The notes below the pieces were generated by a model. It was not told the origin of the DNA. It saw only the letters and a list, made by a program, of their open reading frames with translations, and searched no databases. The position numbers and the translations under genes are program-made. DNA of 64,000 bases, from assembly GCF_900187645.1 (NCBI RefSeq), contig NZ_FYEE01000014.1, positions 40,588-104,587 on the forward strand, read 5' to 3'. This DNA comes from Pseudomonas sp. Irchel 3E20. Lineage in GTDB: Bacteria > Pseudomonadota > Gammaproteobacteria > Pseudomonadales > Pseudomonadaceae. Positions 35,301 through 43,238 of this stretch are shown in pieces (within the stretch, counting starts at the first letter, position 1; each line of letters opens with the position of its first letter).

Positions 35301-36149
35301 GTCGGGGGTGATGGCCACGGTCTTGGTGCCCTTGTAGCGCACCTCGGTGAAGAAGTGTGCATCCGGGGTACGGGTCTGCGGGACGTTGGAGCCCCAGGCA
35401 ATGATGTAGTTGGAGTTGTACCAGTCGGCCGATTCCGGCACGTCGGTCTGCTCGCCCCAAACCATGGGGGACGCGGGCGGCAGGTCGCAGTACCAGTCGT
35501 AGAAACTCAGGCACACGCCGCCGATCAGCGACAGGTAACGCGAGCCGGCGGCGTAGCTGACCATGGACATGGCCGGGATCGGCGAGAAGCCCACCACCCG
35601 GTCAGGGCCGAATTCCTTGACGGTGTAGACGTTGGCGGCGGCGATGATTTCGTTGACTTCGTCCCAGTTGGAACGGATGAAGCCACCCATGCCGCGCTTG
35701 CTTTTATAGGACTCGGCCTTGGCCTTGTCCTCGACGATGCTTGCCCAGGCTTCCACCGGTTTCATGGTCAGCCGTGCTTCGCGCCACAGCTTGAGCAGGG
35801 GCTTGCGGATTTTCGGGTACTTGAGCCGGTTGGCGCTGTAGATGTACCAGCTGTAGCTGGCGCCACGGGGGCAGCCACGCGGTTCGTGGTTGGGCAGGTC
35901 GTTGCGCGTGCGCGGGTAGTCGGTCTGCTGGGTTTCCCAGGTAATCAGGCCGTTTTTCACGTAGATCTTCCACGAGCACGAGCCGGTGCAGTTCACCCCA
36001 TGGGTGGAACGCACGATCTTGTCGTACTGCCAGCGCGAACGGTAGACGTTCTCCCAGTCGCGGGACTCCTGGCGGGTCTCGCCGTGACCATCGGAGAATT
36101 CGCCTTGCTTACGCTTGAAAAACCGCAGTTGGTCCAATAGATGACTCAT
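32376..36149 (-). CDS. narG: Respiratory nitrate reductase catalytic subunit
   Basis: 1257 residues. The FS0 [4Fe-4S] ligands sit in THGVNCTGSC (His50, Cys54, Cys58) with a further Cys in RGCPRGAS; the molybdopterin-binding region continues through YIIAWGSNVPQTR. No twin-arginine export signal is present, so it is the cytoplasm-facing membrane-bound enzyme, reducing nitrate to nitrite for respiration. A 1304-codon frame on the opposite strand is a shadow. Confidence 0.98.
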   Translation of the reverse strand: MSHLLDQLRFFKRKQGEFSDGHGETRQESRDWENVYRSRWQYDKIVRSTHGVNCTGSCSWKIYVKNGLITWETQQTDYPRTRNDLPNHEPRGCPRGASYSWYIYSANRLKYPKIRKPLLKLWREARLTMKPVEAWASIVEDKAKAESYKSKRGMGGFIRSNWDEVNEIIAAANVYTVKEFGPDRVVGFSPIPAMSMVSYAAGSRYLSLIGGVCLSFYDWYCDLPPASPMVWGEQTDVPESADWYNSNYIIAWGSNVPQTRTPDAHFFTEVRYKGTKTVAITPDYSEVAKLTDLWLNPKQGTDAALAQAFNHVIFKEFHLDKPSAYFTDYAKRFTDLPVLVLLKPMTGFAPGAGYQPDRFLRASDLADNLGQENNPEWKTIAMDASGELVSPQGSIGYRWGEKGKWNILPREGGEGREIDLKLSLIGADVAEVGFPYFAGEVQDYFQHVAGDAVQYRRVPVHNLTLADGSQVKVATVFDLSAANLAIDRGLGGANVARDYNDASVPGTPAWQEQITGVSREKAIQIAREFADNADKTRGRSMIIVGAAMNHWYHMDMNYRGLINMLMLCGCVGQTGGGWAHYVGQEKLRPQCGWLPLAFGLDWNRPPRQMNGTSFFYGHSSQWRHEKMNMHDVLSPLADKSQFPQHALDYNIRAERAGWLPSAPQLNMNPLHVCRDAAAAGMAPKDYVVKSWQDGSLRFACEQPDNPVNFPRNMFVWRSNLLGSSGKGHEYMLKYLLGTKNGVMNEDSGKVGDCTPTEAEWVEEGAIGKLDLVTTLDFRMSSTCMYSDIVLPTATWYEKDDMNTSDMHPFIHPLSAAIDPAWESRSDWEIYKGIAKAFSAMTDGHLGVEQDLVTVPLLHDSVGELAQPFGGTDWKTAGVAPQPGKNAPNIHVVERDYPNIYKQFSSLGPLLEKFGNGGKGINWNTDDEVKFLGELNYREGDEGISKGRPKIDTAIDAAEVILSLAPETNGHVAVKAWAALSQFTGIDHSHLALPKAHEAIRFRDIQAQPRKIISSPTWSGLEDEHVSYNAGYTNVHENIPWRTITGRQQFYQDHPWMQAFGEQLMSYRPPVNTQTIAGVKDKRSNGHTEIVLNWITPHQKWGIHSTYSDNLLMLTLSRGGPIVWLSEIDAQRAGIEDNDWIECFNINGAVTARAVVSQRVKEGMVMMYHAQERIVNLPGSETTKTRGGHHNSVTRVVLKPTHMIGGYAQQAYGFNYYGTVGCNRDEFVVVRKMAKVDWLDGSSGDDLPRPLPTDIEEN

Positions 36150-36217
36150 GTCGCTTTCCTCTCAGGCTTGCTGCGGGGTTCTGTGCCCCGCCCACGCAAT
36201 GGTTGGATTCGGGTCGG

Positions 36218-37615
36218 TTAGCAGGGGGTCTGCGCACCCTTGCGGGCGTACCACCACCAGGTCACGGCAATGCAACTCAGGTAGAAGCCGACGAACATGT
36301 AGAAGGCCGCCTCCGGGCCGCCGGTCAGGGCCATGGAGCTGCCGAAGGTCTTAGGAATGAAAAACGCACCGAAGGCGCCCATGGCGGAGCTGAAGCCCAG
36401 CACCGCGGCCGACTCCTTGCCGGCGTTGCGCAGCGCTTGCTCGCGCGCGGCGGGCGGTTGGCCGGCGCTGGCCTTTTCGTGGAGGGTGCGAAAAATCACC
36501 GGGATCATGCGAAAGGTCGAACCGTTGCCCACCCCGGTGGTGATGAACAGCAGCATGAACATGCCCAGGAACCCGTAGAAGTTGCCGCCCTGGCCGTTGT
36601 GCGGCAAAAAGTGCAGCACGCCGAACACCATCACGATCATCAACACGAAGTTCCACAGGGTCACGCGGGCGCCGCCCAGTTTGTCCGCCAGCCAGCCGCC
36701 CAGCGGCCGCACGAGGGCACCGACCAGGGGGCCGAGGAAGGCGAATTTGAGCGCGATCACGTCCGGGAACGAGGTTTTGATAAGCAGCGGGAACGCCGCC
36801 GAAAAACCGATGAACGAACCGAAGGTGGCCAGGTACAGCCAGCACATCAGCCAGTTGTGCTTGCGCTTGAAAATCACCGCTTGCTCGCTGAACGAAGCGC
36901 GGGCGCTGGACAGGTCGTTCATGCCGAACCAGGCGATCAGGGTTACAGCGATGATGAATGGCACCCAGATGAAACCGGCGTTCTGCAACCACAATTGGCT
37001 ACCGTCGGCCAGCACTTGCGGGTTGCCGCCAATGAAGCCGAACACACCGAAGGTAATCACCAGCGGCACGCAGAACTGCATCACCGACACCCCCAGGTTA
37101 CCCAGGCCGGCGTTCAGGCCCAGGGCCGTGCCTTGCTGGGCCTTGGGGTAGAAGAAGCTGATGTTGGACATACTGGAGGCGAAGTTGCCGCCGCCAAAAC
37201 CGCAAAGCAAGGCGATCAGCACGAACACGCTGTAGGGGGTGTTGGGGTCTTGCACGGCAAAGCCCATCCACAGCGCCGGGGCCAACAGCGAGGCGGTGCT
37301 CAGGGCCGTCCAGCGGCGGCCGCCGAAGATCGGCACCATGAACGAGTAGAACACCCGCAAGGTCGCGCCGGACAACCCGGGCAATGCCGCCAGCCAGAAC
37401 AACTGGTCGGTGGTGAAACTAAAGCCCACGGCGTTGAGGCGCACGATCACCGTGCTCCACACCATCCATACGGCAAAGGCCAGCAACAGTGCGGGAATGG
37501 AGATCCACAGGTTGCGGGTGGCGGTCTGCTTGCCGCTGGCGCCCCAGAATGCGGGGTCTTCGGGGCGCCAGTCATGGATCACCGGGCCCGAATCGGGCTT
37601 TTGCGCAATGGTCAT
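36218..37615 (-). CDS. narK2: Nitrate/nitrite transporter NarK2 type
   Basis: 465 residues from the ATG at 37615 (GAGGAG seven bases upstream; a GTG two codons earlier is less likely). Twelve membrane helices of the major facilitator family with the nitrate signature GGGNFASSMSNISFFYP in helix 5. NarK2-type proteins are thought to exchange nitrate and nitrite. It is 68 bases upstream of narG. Confidence 0.93.
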   Translation of the reverse strand: MTIAQKPDSGPVIHDWRPEDPAFWGASGKQTATRNLWISIPALLLAFAVWMVWSTVIVRLNAVGFSFTTDQLFWLAALPGLSGATLRVFYSFMVPIFGGRRWTALSTASLLAPALWMGFAVQDPNTPYSVFVLIALLCGFGGGNFASSMSNISFFYPKAQQGTALGLNAGLGNLGVSVMQFCVPLVITFGVFGFIGGNPQVLADGSQLWLQNAGFIWVPFIIAVTLIAWFGMNDLSSARASFSEQAVIFKRKHNWLMCWLYLATFGSFIGFSAAFPLLIKTSFPDVIALKFAFLGPLVGALVRPLGGWLADKLGGARVTLWNFVLMIVMVFGVLHFLPHNGQGGNFYGFLGMFMLLFITTGVGNGSTFRMIPVIFRTLHEKASAGQPPAAREQALRNAGKESAAVLGFSSAMGAFGAFFIPKTFGSSMALTGGPEAAFYMFVGFYLSCIAVTWWWYARKGAQTPC

Positions 37616-37667
37616 AATCACTCTCCTCGCATCATTAAAAGGGCTGCCCTGGCGTATGTGTGTGCGT

Positions 37668-37687
37668 GTAGCAAGCGGGCTTGCTAC
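37668..37687 (-). other. Perfect hairpin across the narK1 stop codon
   Basis: GTAGCAAGC and GCTTGCTAC pair over 9 bp around GG; the narK1 TAG (37684-37686) lies in one arm. No T-run follows. It may tune readthrough or mRNA stability between narK1 and narK2. Confidence 0.6.
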
Positions 37688-38925
37688 AGGGGGCGTTTGC
37701 CCAGCAGCGGGTTCTTGCGCACTTCGCTCAGGTACATCCAGGCCAGCGACACCCAGACCACGCCGTACATCAACATGAAGCAGGACGAGCGCACGCCGGT
37801 CAGGTCCACCAGGGCGCCAAACAAAATCGGCAGCACAAACCCGCCCAGGCCACCGGCCAGGCCGACGATGCCGGACACCGCGCCCATGTTTTTCGGGTAG
37901 TCGTCGCTGATGTATTTGAAGACCGAGGCCTTGCCGAACGCGAAGGCGATGCCCATCACGAACAGCAGCACGGTGAACAGGGTGGCGTTAAGGCCGATAT
38001 GGAAATCCAGGGGGCCGTTGACGGTCTGCACCTGCAATTGGGTGGGCGGGTACGACAGCAAAAACAGGCAGACCCAGCTCACCCACAGCACCCACCAGGT
38101 CACGCTGTGGGCGCCCCAGCGGTCCGACATCCAACCGCCCACCGCGCGCAGCACACCGCCGGGCAGGGAGAAACAGGCCGCCAGCAACGCCGCGCTTTGC
38201 AGGCTGAAGCCGTATTCCTGCACGTAGTATTTGGTCATCCACAACGCCAGGGCCACGTAGCCGCCGAAGACGATCGAGTAGTACTGGCAGTAGCGCCACA
38301 CGGCCGGGTCTTTCAGGCAAGCCAGTTGCTCGCGCAGGGTGGCGCCGCTGGCGCTGCGGTGGCTTTTGTTCTCGGCGGTGAGGAACCAGAACAGCAATGC
38401 GGTGATAAACAGGATCGCGCTGAACACCTTGGGCACCAGGTGCCAGGTGCCGAACGCAATCAACGCCGGGGCCAGGAACTTGGTGACCGCCGCCCCCGCA
38501 TTGCCGGCGCCGAACACGCCCATGGCAAAGCCCTGGTTGTCCTTGTCGAACCACTTGGCGACGTAGGCGATGCCCACCGAAAACGAACCGCCGGCCAAAC
38601 CGACGAACAGGCCCAGCACCAGGAACTGCCAATAGGCAGTGGCGTAGGTAATCAGGTACAGCGGCAACACGCAGGTGAGCATCAGCAGAAAGAACACGAT
38701 GCGCCCGCCGAAGCGGTCAGTGAGCAGCCCCAGGGGCAGGCGCACCAGCGAGCCGGTGAGCACAGGCGTGGCTGCCAGCAGGCCGAACTGGGTCTCGTTG
38801 AGTTGCAGCAACTCTTTGATGGGCACGCCCAACACGGCGAACATCATCCACACCATAAAACACACGGTGAAGGCCAGTGTGCTCATGCCCAGCACCAAGC
38901 CTTGTTGCATACGCGCTTGAGTCAC
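37684..38925 (-). CDS. narK1: Nitrate transporter NarK1 type
   Basis: 413 residues, GTG start with GGAGAG upstream. Twelve-helix major facilitator protein of the proton-coupled NarK1 branch (GLAGGSFSVGIAYVAKWF as nitrate signature). First gene of the long nar transcript; an ANR box and a NarL-type palindrome lie upstream. Confidence 0.93.
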   Translation of the reverse strand: MTQARMQQGLVLGMSTLAFTVCFMVWMMFAVLGVPIKELLQLNETQFGLLAATPVLTGSLVRLPLGLLTDRFGGRIVFFLLMLTCVLPLYLITYATAYWQFLVLGLFVGLAGGSFSVGIAYVAKWFDKDNQGFAMGVFGAGNAGAAVTKFLAPALIAFGTWHLVPKVFSAILFITALLFWFLTAENKSHRSASGATLREQLACLKDPAVWRYCQYYSIVFGGYVALALWMTKYYVQEYGFSLQSAALLAACFSLPGGVLRAVGGWMSDRWGAHSVTWWVLWVSWVCLFLLSYPPTQLQVQTVNGPLDFHIGLNATLFTVLLFVMGIAFAFGKASVFKYISDDYPKNMGAVSGIVGLAGGLGGFVLPILFGALVDLTGVRSSCFMLMYGVVWVSLAWMYLSEVRKNPLLGKRPL

Positions 38926-38983
38926 GATGCTCTCCAGTCAGTTGAACAATGACTGCAGACTAGGGACACAGCCCCGGCAAAAC

Positions 38984-38997
38984 TTGACTCAGGTCAA
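38984..38997 (-). promoter_or_regulatory. ANR/Dnr box of narK1K2GHJI
   Basis: TTGACTCAGGTCAA. With class II -41.5 spacing the start falls near 38949, and a TAGTCT -10 (38962-38957) lies exactly where expected. Confidence 0.88.
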
Positions 38998-39035
38998 CGT
39001 GGGCCTTGGGGGTATTGGCCTATGCTTGTGCCCTC

Positions 39036-39051
39036 TACCTCTTAGGTGGTA
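39036..39051 (-). promoter_or_regulatory. NarL-type 7-2-7 palindrome upstream of narK1
   Basis: TACCTCT-TA-GGTGGTA, centred about 94 bp upstream of the predicted narK1 start. NarL heptamers are TACYYMT-like. It could also serve narX on the other strand. Confidence 0.65.
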
Positions 39052-39132
39052 GTTCGAAAAACAAGAGAAATGCTTTGTTTATCAATGGATTGACCTCTTG
39101 TGCCGGCGTTTTCGCAGCGCTGCGACGGCCGG

Positions 39133-39148
39133 CAACTCTTTAGAGGTA
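39133..39148 (+). promoter_or_regulatory. NarL-type site upstream of narX
   Basis: CAACTCT-TT-AGAGGTA: the right arm is a perfect TACCTCT heptamer on the other strand, the left arm is degenerate. It lies about 100 bases before the narX start and suggests autoregulation. No ANR box of correct polarity was found on this side. Confidence 0.5.
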
Positions 39149-39240
39149 GAACGCCAGGATCGGCAGCCCTTCCCTTCGCCACCTGGTTTTTCGGAGCCTT
39201 CCATGCCTGCTTTGCCCCCCCTGCCCGCGAGTCGCAGCCG

Positions 39241-41043
39241 ATGCTGACCTGGCTGCGCCGTTCCCTGCCCGCCCGCGCCGGGTTGGCGGTGATCCTGATC
39301 GCCATCCTGGCCCTGGCCAGTTCCCTGAGCGCCGGGCTGATCGCCTGGTTCAGCCAGGGCGACGGCGCCGCGATCAACACCGCAGGTTCGGTGCGCATGG
39401 AAACCTACCACCTGAGCTGGAAACTCGCCGCCGGCGCCGACGCGCAAGAGATCCGCCGCATCAGCGACAGCCTGCAACAACGCCTGGAGAGCCAGTCCCT
39501 TAAAGCCGTGCTCGAAGACGGCCCCGCCAGCGCCCTGCAAACCAACTACCGGCAACTGCAACAGCGCTGGAACGAGGTGCTGCGCCCGGCCCTGGAACGC
39601 GGCGACGGGGTGTTTTTCCAGGCCAACGCCCTGCCCTTCGTCGAACACCTGAACCAATTCGTCACCCTGTTGCAGCGCCAGAGCGAACACAAACAGGGCT
39701 GGCAGCAGGCGATCCAGGGCATGGCGTTGTTCGCCACCCTGTTCATCCTGCTCATTGGCCTCTATCAATTGCAGTACGGCGTCATCATGCCGCTGCAAGA
39801 GTTGGTGGAAGCCACGCGGCGCTTTCGCCAGGGTGATTTCAAGGTGCGGGTCAACCATCAGTCCGCCGATGAGCTGGGGCAACTGGCCCTGAGTTTCAAC
39901 GCCATGGCCGAGACCATCGAAGAGTCCCACCGCACCCTGGAAAGCCAGGTGCGCAACAAAACCCAACACCTGCAACAGGCCAACGCCGCCCTCGAACTGC
40001 TCTACCAAAGCAGCAGCAGCCTGGCCACGCGCCTGGCCAACGCCGAGGGCCTGGACCAGTTGATCCAACGCTTCCAGCAACGCCTGCCGGGCTTGCGCCT
40101 GTCGCTGTGCCTGCAAGGCCATTACCTGGCGCCGGCCAAGCAGATGCTCGCCCTGCATGGCGAGAACAGCCGCAACGTCTGCGCCGTGGGTGACTGCGCC
40201 ACCTGCCAAAAGCAAAAGGCCGGCCCGCCGCAGACCTTCAGCATCAGCAACCAGGGCAGCGAACTGGGCGAACTCAAGGCGCACTTCCTCGACGGCCACA
40301 CCCCACAACCCTGGGAAACCGAATTGATCCAGGCCTTGGCGCACCTGATCGGCACCTCGCTGTCCCTCAAGCGCCAGCGCGAGCAGGACCATCGCCTGCT
40401 GTTGCTGGAAGAACGCACCATCATCGCCCGCGAGTTGCACGACTCCCTGGCCCAGGCGCTGTCGTACATGAAGCTGCAAGTGAGCCGCATGCAAACCCTG
40501 ATGCGCCGTGGCGAGCCGGTGGAAACCCTGGAGAACGTCACCGCCGAACTGCGCGAGGGCCTGAACACCGCCTACCGCCAGTTGCGCGAGTTGCTCACCA
40601 CCTTCCGCTTGCAAATCCACGACGCCGGGCTGAGCCAGGAACTCAAGGACACCGCCCAGGAGTTTTCCCGCCGCGGCGACTTCCAGGTGCACTTGCACAT
40701 CGACACCCTGGCCTTCGCGCTGTCGGCCAGCGAACAGATCCACCTGCTGCAAATCACCCGCGAAGCCCTGTCCAACTGCCTGCGCCACGCCCATGCGCAA
40801 AACGCCTGGCTGGCCTTGCGCCAGGAAGGCGAAACGGTGCGCCTGGTGATCGAGGACGACGGCCGTGGCTTTTGCGGCGCGGTGGACCAGCGCGAACACC
40901 ACGGCCTGACCATCATGGACGAGCGCGCCCGCAGCCTGAACGGCCGCTTGCAGATCTTTTCCCGCTCCCCCCAGGGCACCCTGGTACAACTGGAATTCCA
41001 CCCCGAATTCCTCGGCCAGCCCACTGAAGGTACCGCCTCATGA
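39241..41043 (+). CDS. narX: Nitrate/nitrite sensor histidine kinase
   Basis: 600 residues from the ATG at 39241. Order: membrane helix (about 14-36), periplasmic P-box AINTAGSVRMETYHLSW, second helix (about 160-180), HAMP domain, a central module with CAVGDCATC, the H-box RELHDSLAQAL (His400) and an ATPase domain with DDGRGF. It senses nitrate outside and phosphorylates NarL. A GTG-initiated extension to 39100 lacks a ribosome site and is not preferred; the chosen start itself has only a weak one. Confidence 0.93.
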   Translation: MLTWLRRSLPARAGLAVILIAILALASSLSAGLIAWFSQGDGAAINTAGSVRMETYHLSWKLAAGADAQEIRRISDSLQQRLESQSLKAVLEDGPASALQTNYRQLQQRWNEVLRPALERGDGVFFQANALPFVEHLNQFVTLLQRQSEHKQGWQQAIQGMALFATLFILLIGLYQLQYGVIMPLQELVEATRRFRQGDFKVRVNHQSADELGQLALSFNAMAETIEESHRTLESQVRNKTQHLQQANAALELLYQSSSSLATRLANAEGLDQLIQRFQQRLPGLRLSLCLQGHYLAPAKQMLALHGENSRNVCAVGDCATCQKQKAGPPQTFSISNQGSELGELKAHFLDGHTPQPWETELIQALAHLIGTSLSLKRQREQDHRLLLLEERTIIARELHDSLAQALSYMKLQVSRMQTLMRRGEPVETLENVTAELREGLNTAYRQLRELLTTFRLQIHDAGLSQELKDTAQEFSRRGDFQVHLHIDTLAFALSASEQIHLLQITREALSNCLRHAHAQNAWLALRQEGETVRLVIEDDGRGFCGAVDQREHHGLTIMDERARSLNGRLQIFSRSPQGTLVQLEFHPEFLGQPTEGTAS

Positions 41044-41687
41044 TCCCCTCCGCGCCCCACCGCCTCTTGCTGGTGGACGACCACCCGATGATGCGTCGTG
41101 GCATCCGCCAGATGCTCGAACTCGAAGACGACTTGCACGTGGTCGGCGAAGCCGGCAACGGCGAAGAAGCCCTGGCGTTGATCCACAGCCTCAAGCCCGA
41201 CCTGGTGCTGCTGGACAACAACATGCCGCAGATGAATGGCCTGGAAACCCTGCGCCGCCTGCGCAGCCTGGACTGCACGGCCAAGGTGTTGCTGTTCACC
41301 GTGTCTGACGCCGAGGACGACATCCGCGACGCCCTGCGCCTGGACGCCGACGGCTACCTGCTCAAAGACATGGAACCCGAGTTGCTGGTGCAGTACATCC
41401 GCGATGCCTTGGCTGGCGAGCTGGTCATCAGCCCCGGGCTGACCCAGGCCATGGCCCAGGCCCTGCGCTCGGCTCCGCGCCAGGCCACGGTGGAACTGAC
41501 CGAGCGCGAGCGCCAGGTACTCAAGAGCATCGCCAGCGGCTACAGCAACAAGGTGATCGGCCACAAACTGGGTATCACCGAAGGCACGGTCAAGGTCCAC
41601 GTCAAGAACCTGCTGCACAAACTCGGCCTGCGCTCGCGGGTGGAGGCGGCGGTGTGGGCCATGGAGCACCTGCGCCAAAGCGCCTAA
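41040..41687 (+). CDS. narL: Nitrate response regulator
   Basis: 215 residues. Receiver domain with phospho-acceptor Asp59 in LVLLDNNMP, then a LuxR-type helix-turn-helix (LTERERQVLKSIASGYSNKV). It overlaps narX by ATGA. Predicted targets in this window carry TACCTCT-type palindromes. Confidence 0.96.
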   Translation: MIPSAPHRLLLVDDHPMMRRGIRQMLELEDDLHVVGEAGNGEEALALIHSLKPDLVLLDNNMPQMNGLETLRRLRSLDCTAKVLLFTVSDAEDDIRDALRLDADGYLLKDMEPELLVQYIRDALAGELVISPGLTQAMAQALRSAPRQATVELTERERQVLKSIASGYSNKVIGHKLGITEGTVKVHVKNLLHKLGLRSRVEAAVWAMEHLRQSA

Positions 41688-41693
41688 GCCGAC

Positions 41694-41709
41694 TGCCTCT
41701 TCGGAGGTA
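41694..41709 (+). promoter_or_regulatory. NarL-type 7-2-7 palindrome between narL and the Dnr-family gene
   Basis: TGCCTCT-TC-GGAGGTA, 65 bases before the next start. It suggests nitrate-dependent expression of the downstream regulator. As RNA it could also form a hairpin, but no T-run follows. Confidence 0.55.
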
Positions 41710-41773
41710 GGCCGGCAGAGGCATAGGCCGCCCGCGACGCGGGCGCTACCCTGTTCGTCAGCGGAGGTACGCC

Positions 41774-42451
41774 ATGCTGACCCATCCATCCATTGTTCTG
41801 ATCCTGCGTCGCCATCACTTATTCAGCCAGTTACCGGAAAAGGTCTTCCAGGACGTGTGCCAACTGGCCAACCTAAAACGCCTGGACGCCCAGGCCAGCC
41901 TGATGCACCAGGGCGACCCGGCGAAACGGTTTTTTCTGTTGGTCAGCGGCCAGATCAAGTTGCACCGGGTCACCGGCGAAGGCCAGGAAAACCTGGTGGA
42001 GATCATCCACGCCGGGCAGACCTTCGCCGAGGCCCTGCTGTTCAGCGAGGCCCGCTGCTACCCGGTCACCGCCACCGCCCTCAAAGACAGCGTGCTGGTC
42101 AGCATCGAAGGCACGCACTACCGCAAGGCCCTGGAGGAACAACCGAAAATCTGCCTGGCGATCCTGGGCAGCATGAGCATCCACCTGCACCAGCGCCTCA
42201 AGGACATCGACACCCTGACCCTGAGCAACGCCAGCCGCCGGGTCATCAACTTTCTGTTCCAGGAACGCGACCCGGTCAGCGGCGACGTGGTGCTGCAAGT
42301 GTCCAAACGCCTGGTGGCGTCGAAACTGGGCATCCAGCCAGAGACCTTCTCGCGCATCCTCCATCGCCTGGTCGAAGGCGGCCTGATCGAAATGCACCGG
42401 CGCAACATCCGCATCCTCGCCGAGGAAGAACTGGCGGTGTACCAACAATAA
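41774..42451 (+). CDS. dnrE: Crp/Fnr-family regulator of the Dnr branch (DnrE-like)
   Basis: 225 residues. Cyclic-nucleotide-binding-like domain followed by a helix-turn-helix whose recognition helix GIQPETFSRI is like that of Dnr. The N-terminal Cys cluster of ANR/FNR is absent, so it is not an iron-sulfur oxygen sensor; Dnr relatives bind heme and sense NO. A gene of this type lies directly downstream of narXL in P. stutzeri (dnrE), supporting the name. GGAGG lies upstream of the ATG. Effector unproven. Confidence 0.8.
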   Translation: MLTHPSIVLILRRHHLFSQLPEKVFQDVCQLANLKRLDAQASLMHQGDPAKRFFLLVSGQIKLHRVTGEGQENLVEIIHAGQTFAEALLFSEARCYPVTATALKDSVLVSIEGTHYRKALEEQPKICLAILGSMSIHLHQRLKDIDTLTLSNASRRVINFLFQERDPVSGDVVLQVSKRLVASKLGIQPETFSRILHRLVEGGLIEMHRRNIRILAEEELAVYQQ

Positions 42452-42490
42452 AGCCAGCCATAAGCCCCCTGTGGGAACAGGCTTTTGGTG

Positions 42491-42722
42491 ACCCGAACAA
42501 GCCCCCCACCGGCGGGAGCGGGCTCGCCCCGCGATGGCGGCCAAGCATCCAAGATCGCCGGTGGCTTGTCACCGCCACTGCGTGCCGCCATCGCGAGCAG
42601 GCTCGCTCCCACAGAGAAAAATGAAAATCCCACCCGCACCGCAGTTCAACTGTGGGAGCGAGCCCTGCTCGCGATGGCAATTTCAAGGCCGCCATCGCTG
42701 GCAAGCCAGCTCCCACAGGGCT
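42491..42722. repeat. REP cluster, including the same composite as the 12-kb array
   Basis: Several REP palindromes (GGGAGCGGGCTCGCCCCGCG, ATCGCGAGCAGGCTCGCTCC, GGGAGCGAGCCCTGCTCGCG, ATCGCTGGCAAGCCAGCTCC). Bases 42565-42678, including the linker CCCACCCGCACCGCAGTTC, match the reverse complement of the 12.2-12.9 kb unit. With the ANR box it explains the 376-base gap. Confidence 0.8.
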
Positions 42723-42759
42723 TGGTCCGGGCGGCGATCCGACGATGGCGATGTCGGTC

Positions 42760-42773
42760 TTGACGATGGTCAA
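42760..42773 (+). promoter_or_regulatory. ANR/Dnr box of the DGC-domain gene
   Basis: TTGACGATGGTCAA. Class II spacing puts the start near 42808, 20 bases before the ATG. The -10 (CACACT) is weak. Confidence 0.7.
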
Positions 42774-42827
42774 GGCGCTGGGCAGGGGGCGCGGCACACT
42801 GACGCGGTTCATCCGTGGAGGTCTGTC

Positions 42828-43214
42828 ATGTCCCGTGCCCACTTGCCGCTGGTCTATTCCTGTTCCGGCTGTTCCAACGTCGCTCAACTGGCCAATACCC
42901 TGGCCTTGCGCCTGGATCGTGCCGGGTTGGCGGAGATGTCGTGTATTGCCGGATTGGGCGGGCACGTGGCCTCGTTGGTGAACAAGGCCCGTTCGGGGCG
43001 GCCGATCGTCGCCCTGGACGGCTGCCCGCTGCAATGCGTGGAAGGCTGCCTGAACCAGCACGGGTTGGAGGCCGACGTACACGTCGTCCTTAGCCAGTAC
43101 GGCCTGCGCAAACGCTACGGCCAGGATTGCAGCCAGGCTCAGAGCGACGATCTGTTCGAAGAAATCAAGCAATTGATGCAGCCGCAAGCGGCCAGCTTCA
43201 AGCCGCAGGCCTGA
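42828..43214 (+). CDS. DGC-domain putative zinc-binding protein
   Basis: 128 residues from the ATG at 42828 with GGAGG upstream. Cysteines are in CSGCSN (residues 12-15), SCIAG, DGCPLQCVEGC (the DGC signature) and a C-terminal DCSQ. The family is annotated only as putative zinc- or metal-binding; function unknown. A predicted ANR/Dnr box and its position beside the Nar regulators suggest a role in anaerobic metabolism, perhaps in metal or thiol chemistry under nitrosative stress. Inference only. Confidence 0.8.
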   Translation: MSRAHLPLVYSCSGCSNVAQLANTLALRLDRAGLAEMSCIAGLGGHVASLVNKARSGRPIVALDGCPLQCVEGCLNQHGLEADVHVVLSQYGLRKRYGQDCSQAQSDDLFEEIKQLMQPQAASFKPQA

Positions 43215-43238
43215 ACCTCACCACTTGCCGCTTGCAGC

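Noticed and set aside
32226..36140. 1304-codon reading frame antisense to narG
   Set aside because: It mirrors narG and has biased His/Gly/Val/Ala composition typical of GC-rich shadow frames; narG is unambiguous.
39083..39096. ANR-like motif ATCAATGGATTGAC upstream of narX
   Set aside because: The half-sites point the wrong way (ATCAA-N4-TTGAC), so it is not an ANR/Dnr box.
39100..39240. Longer narX start at GTG 39100
   Set aside because: No ribosome site, and the added residues look non-conserved and run through the predicted NarL site; ATG 39241 gives a normal sensor kinase start.
41694..41709. Hairpin after narL as an intrinsic terminator
   Set aside because: No T-run follows; a NarL-type palindrome explains the symmetry better.
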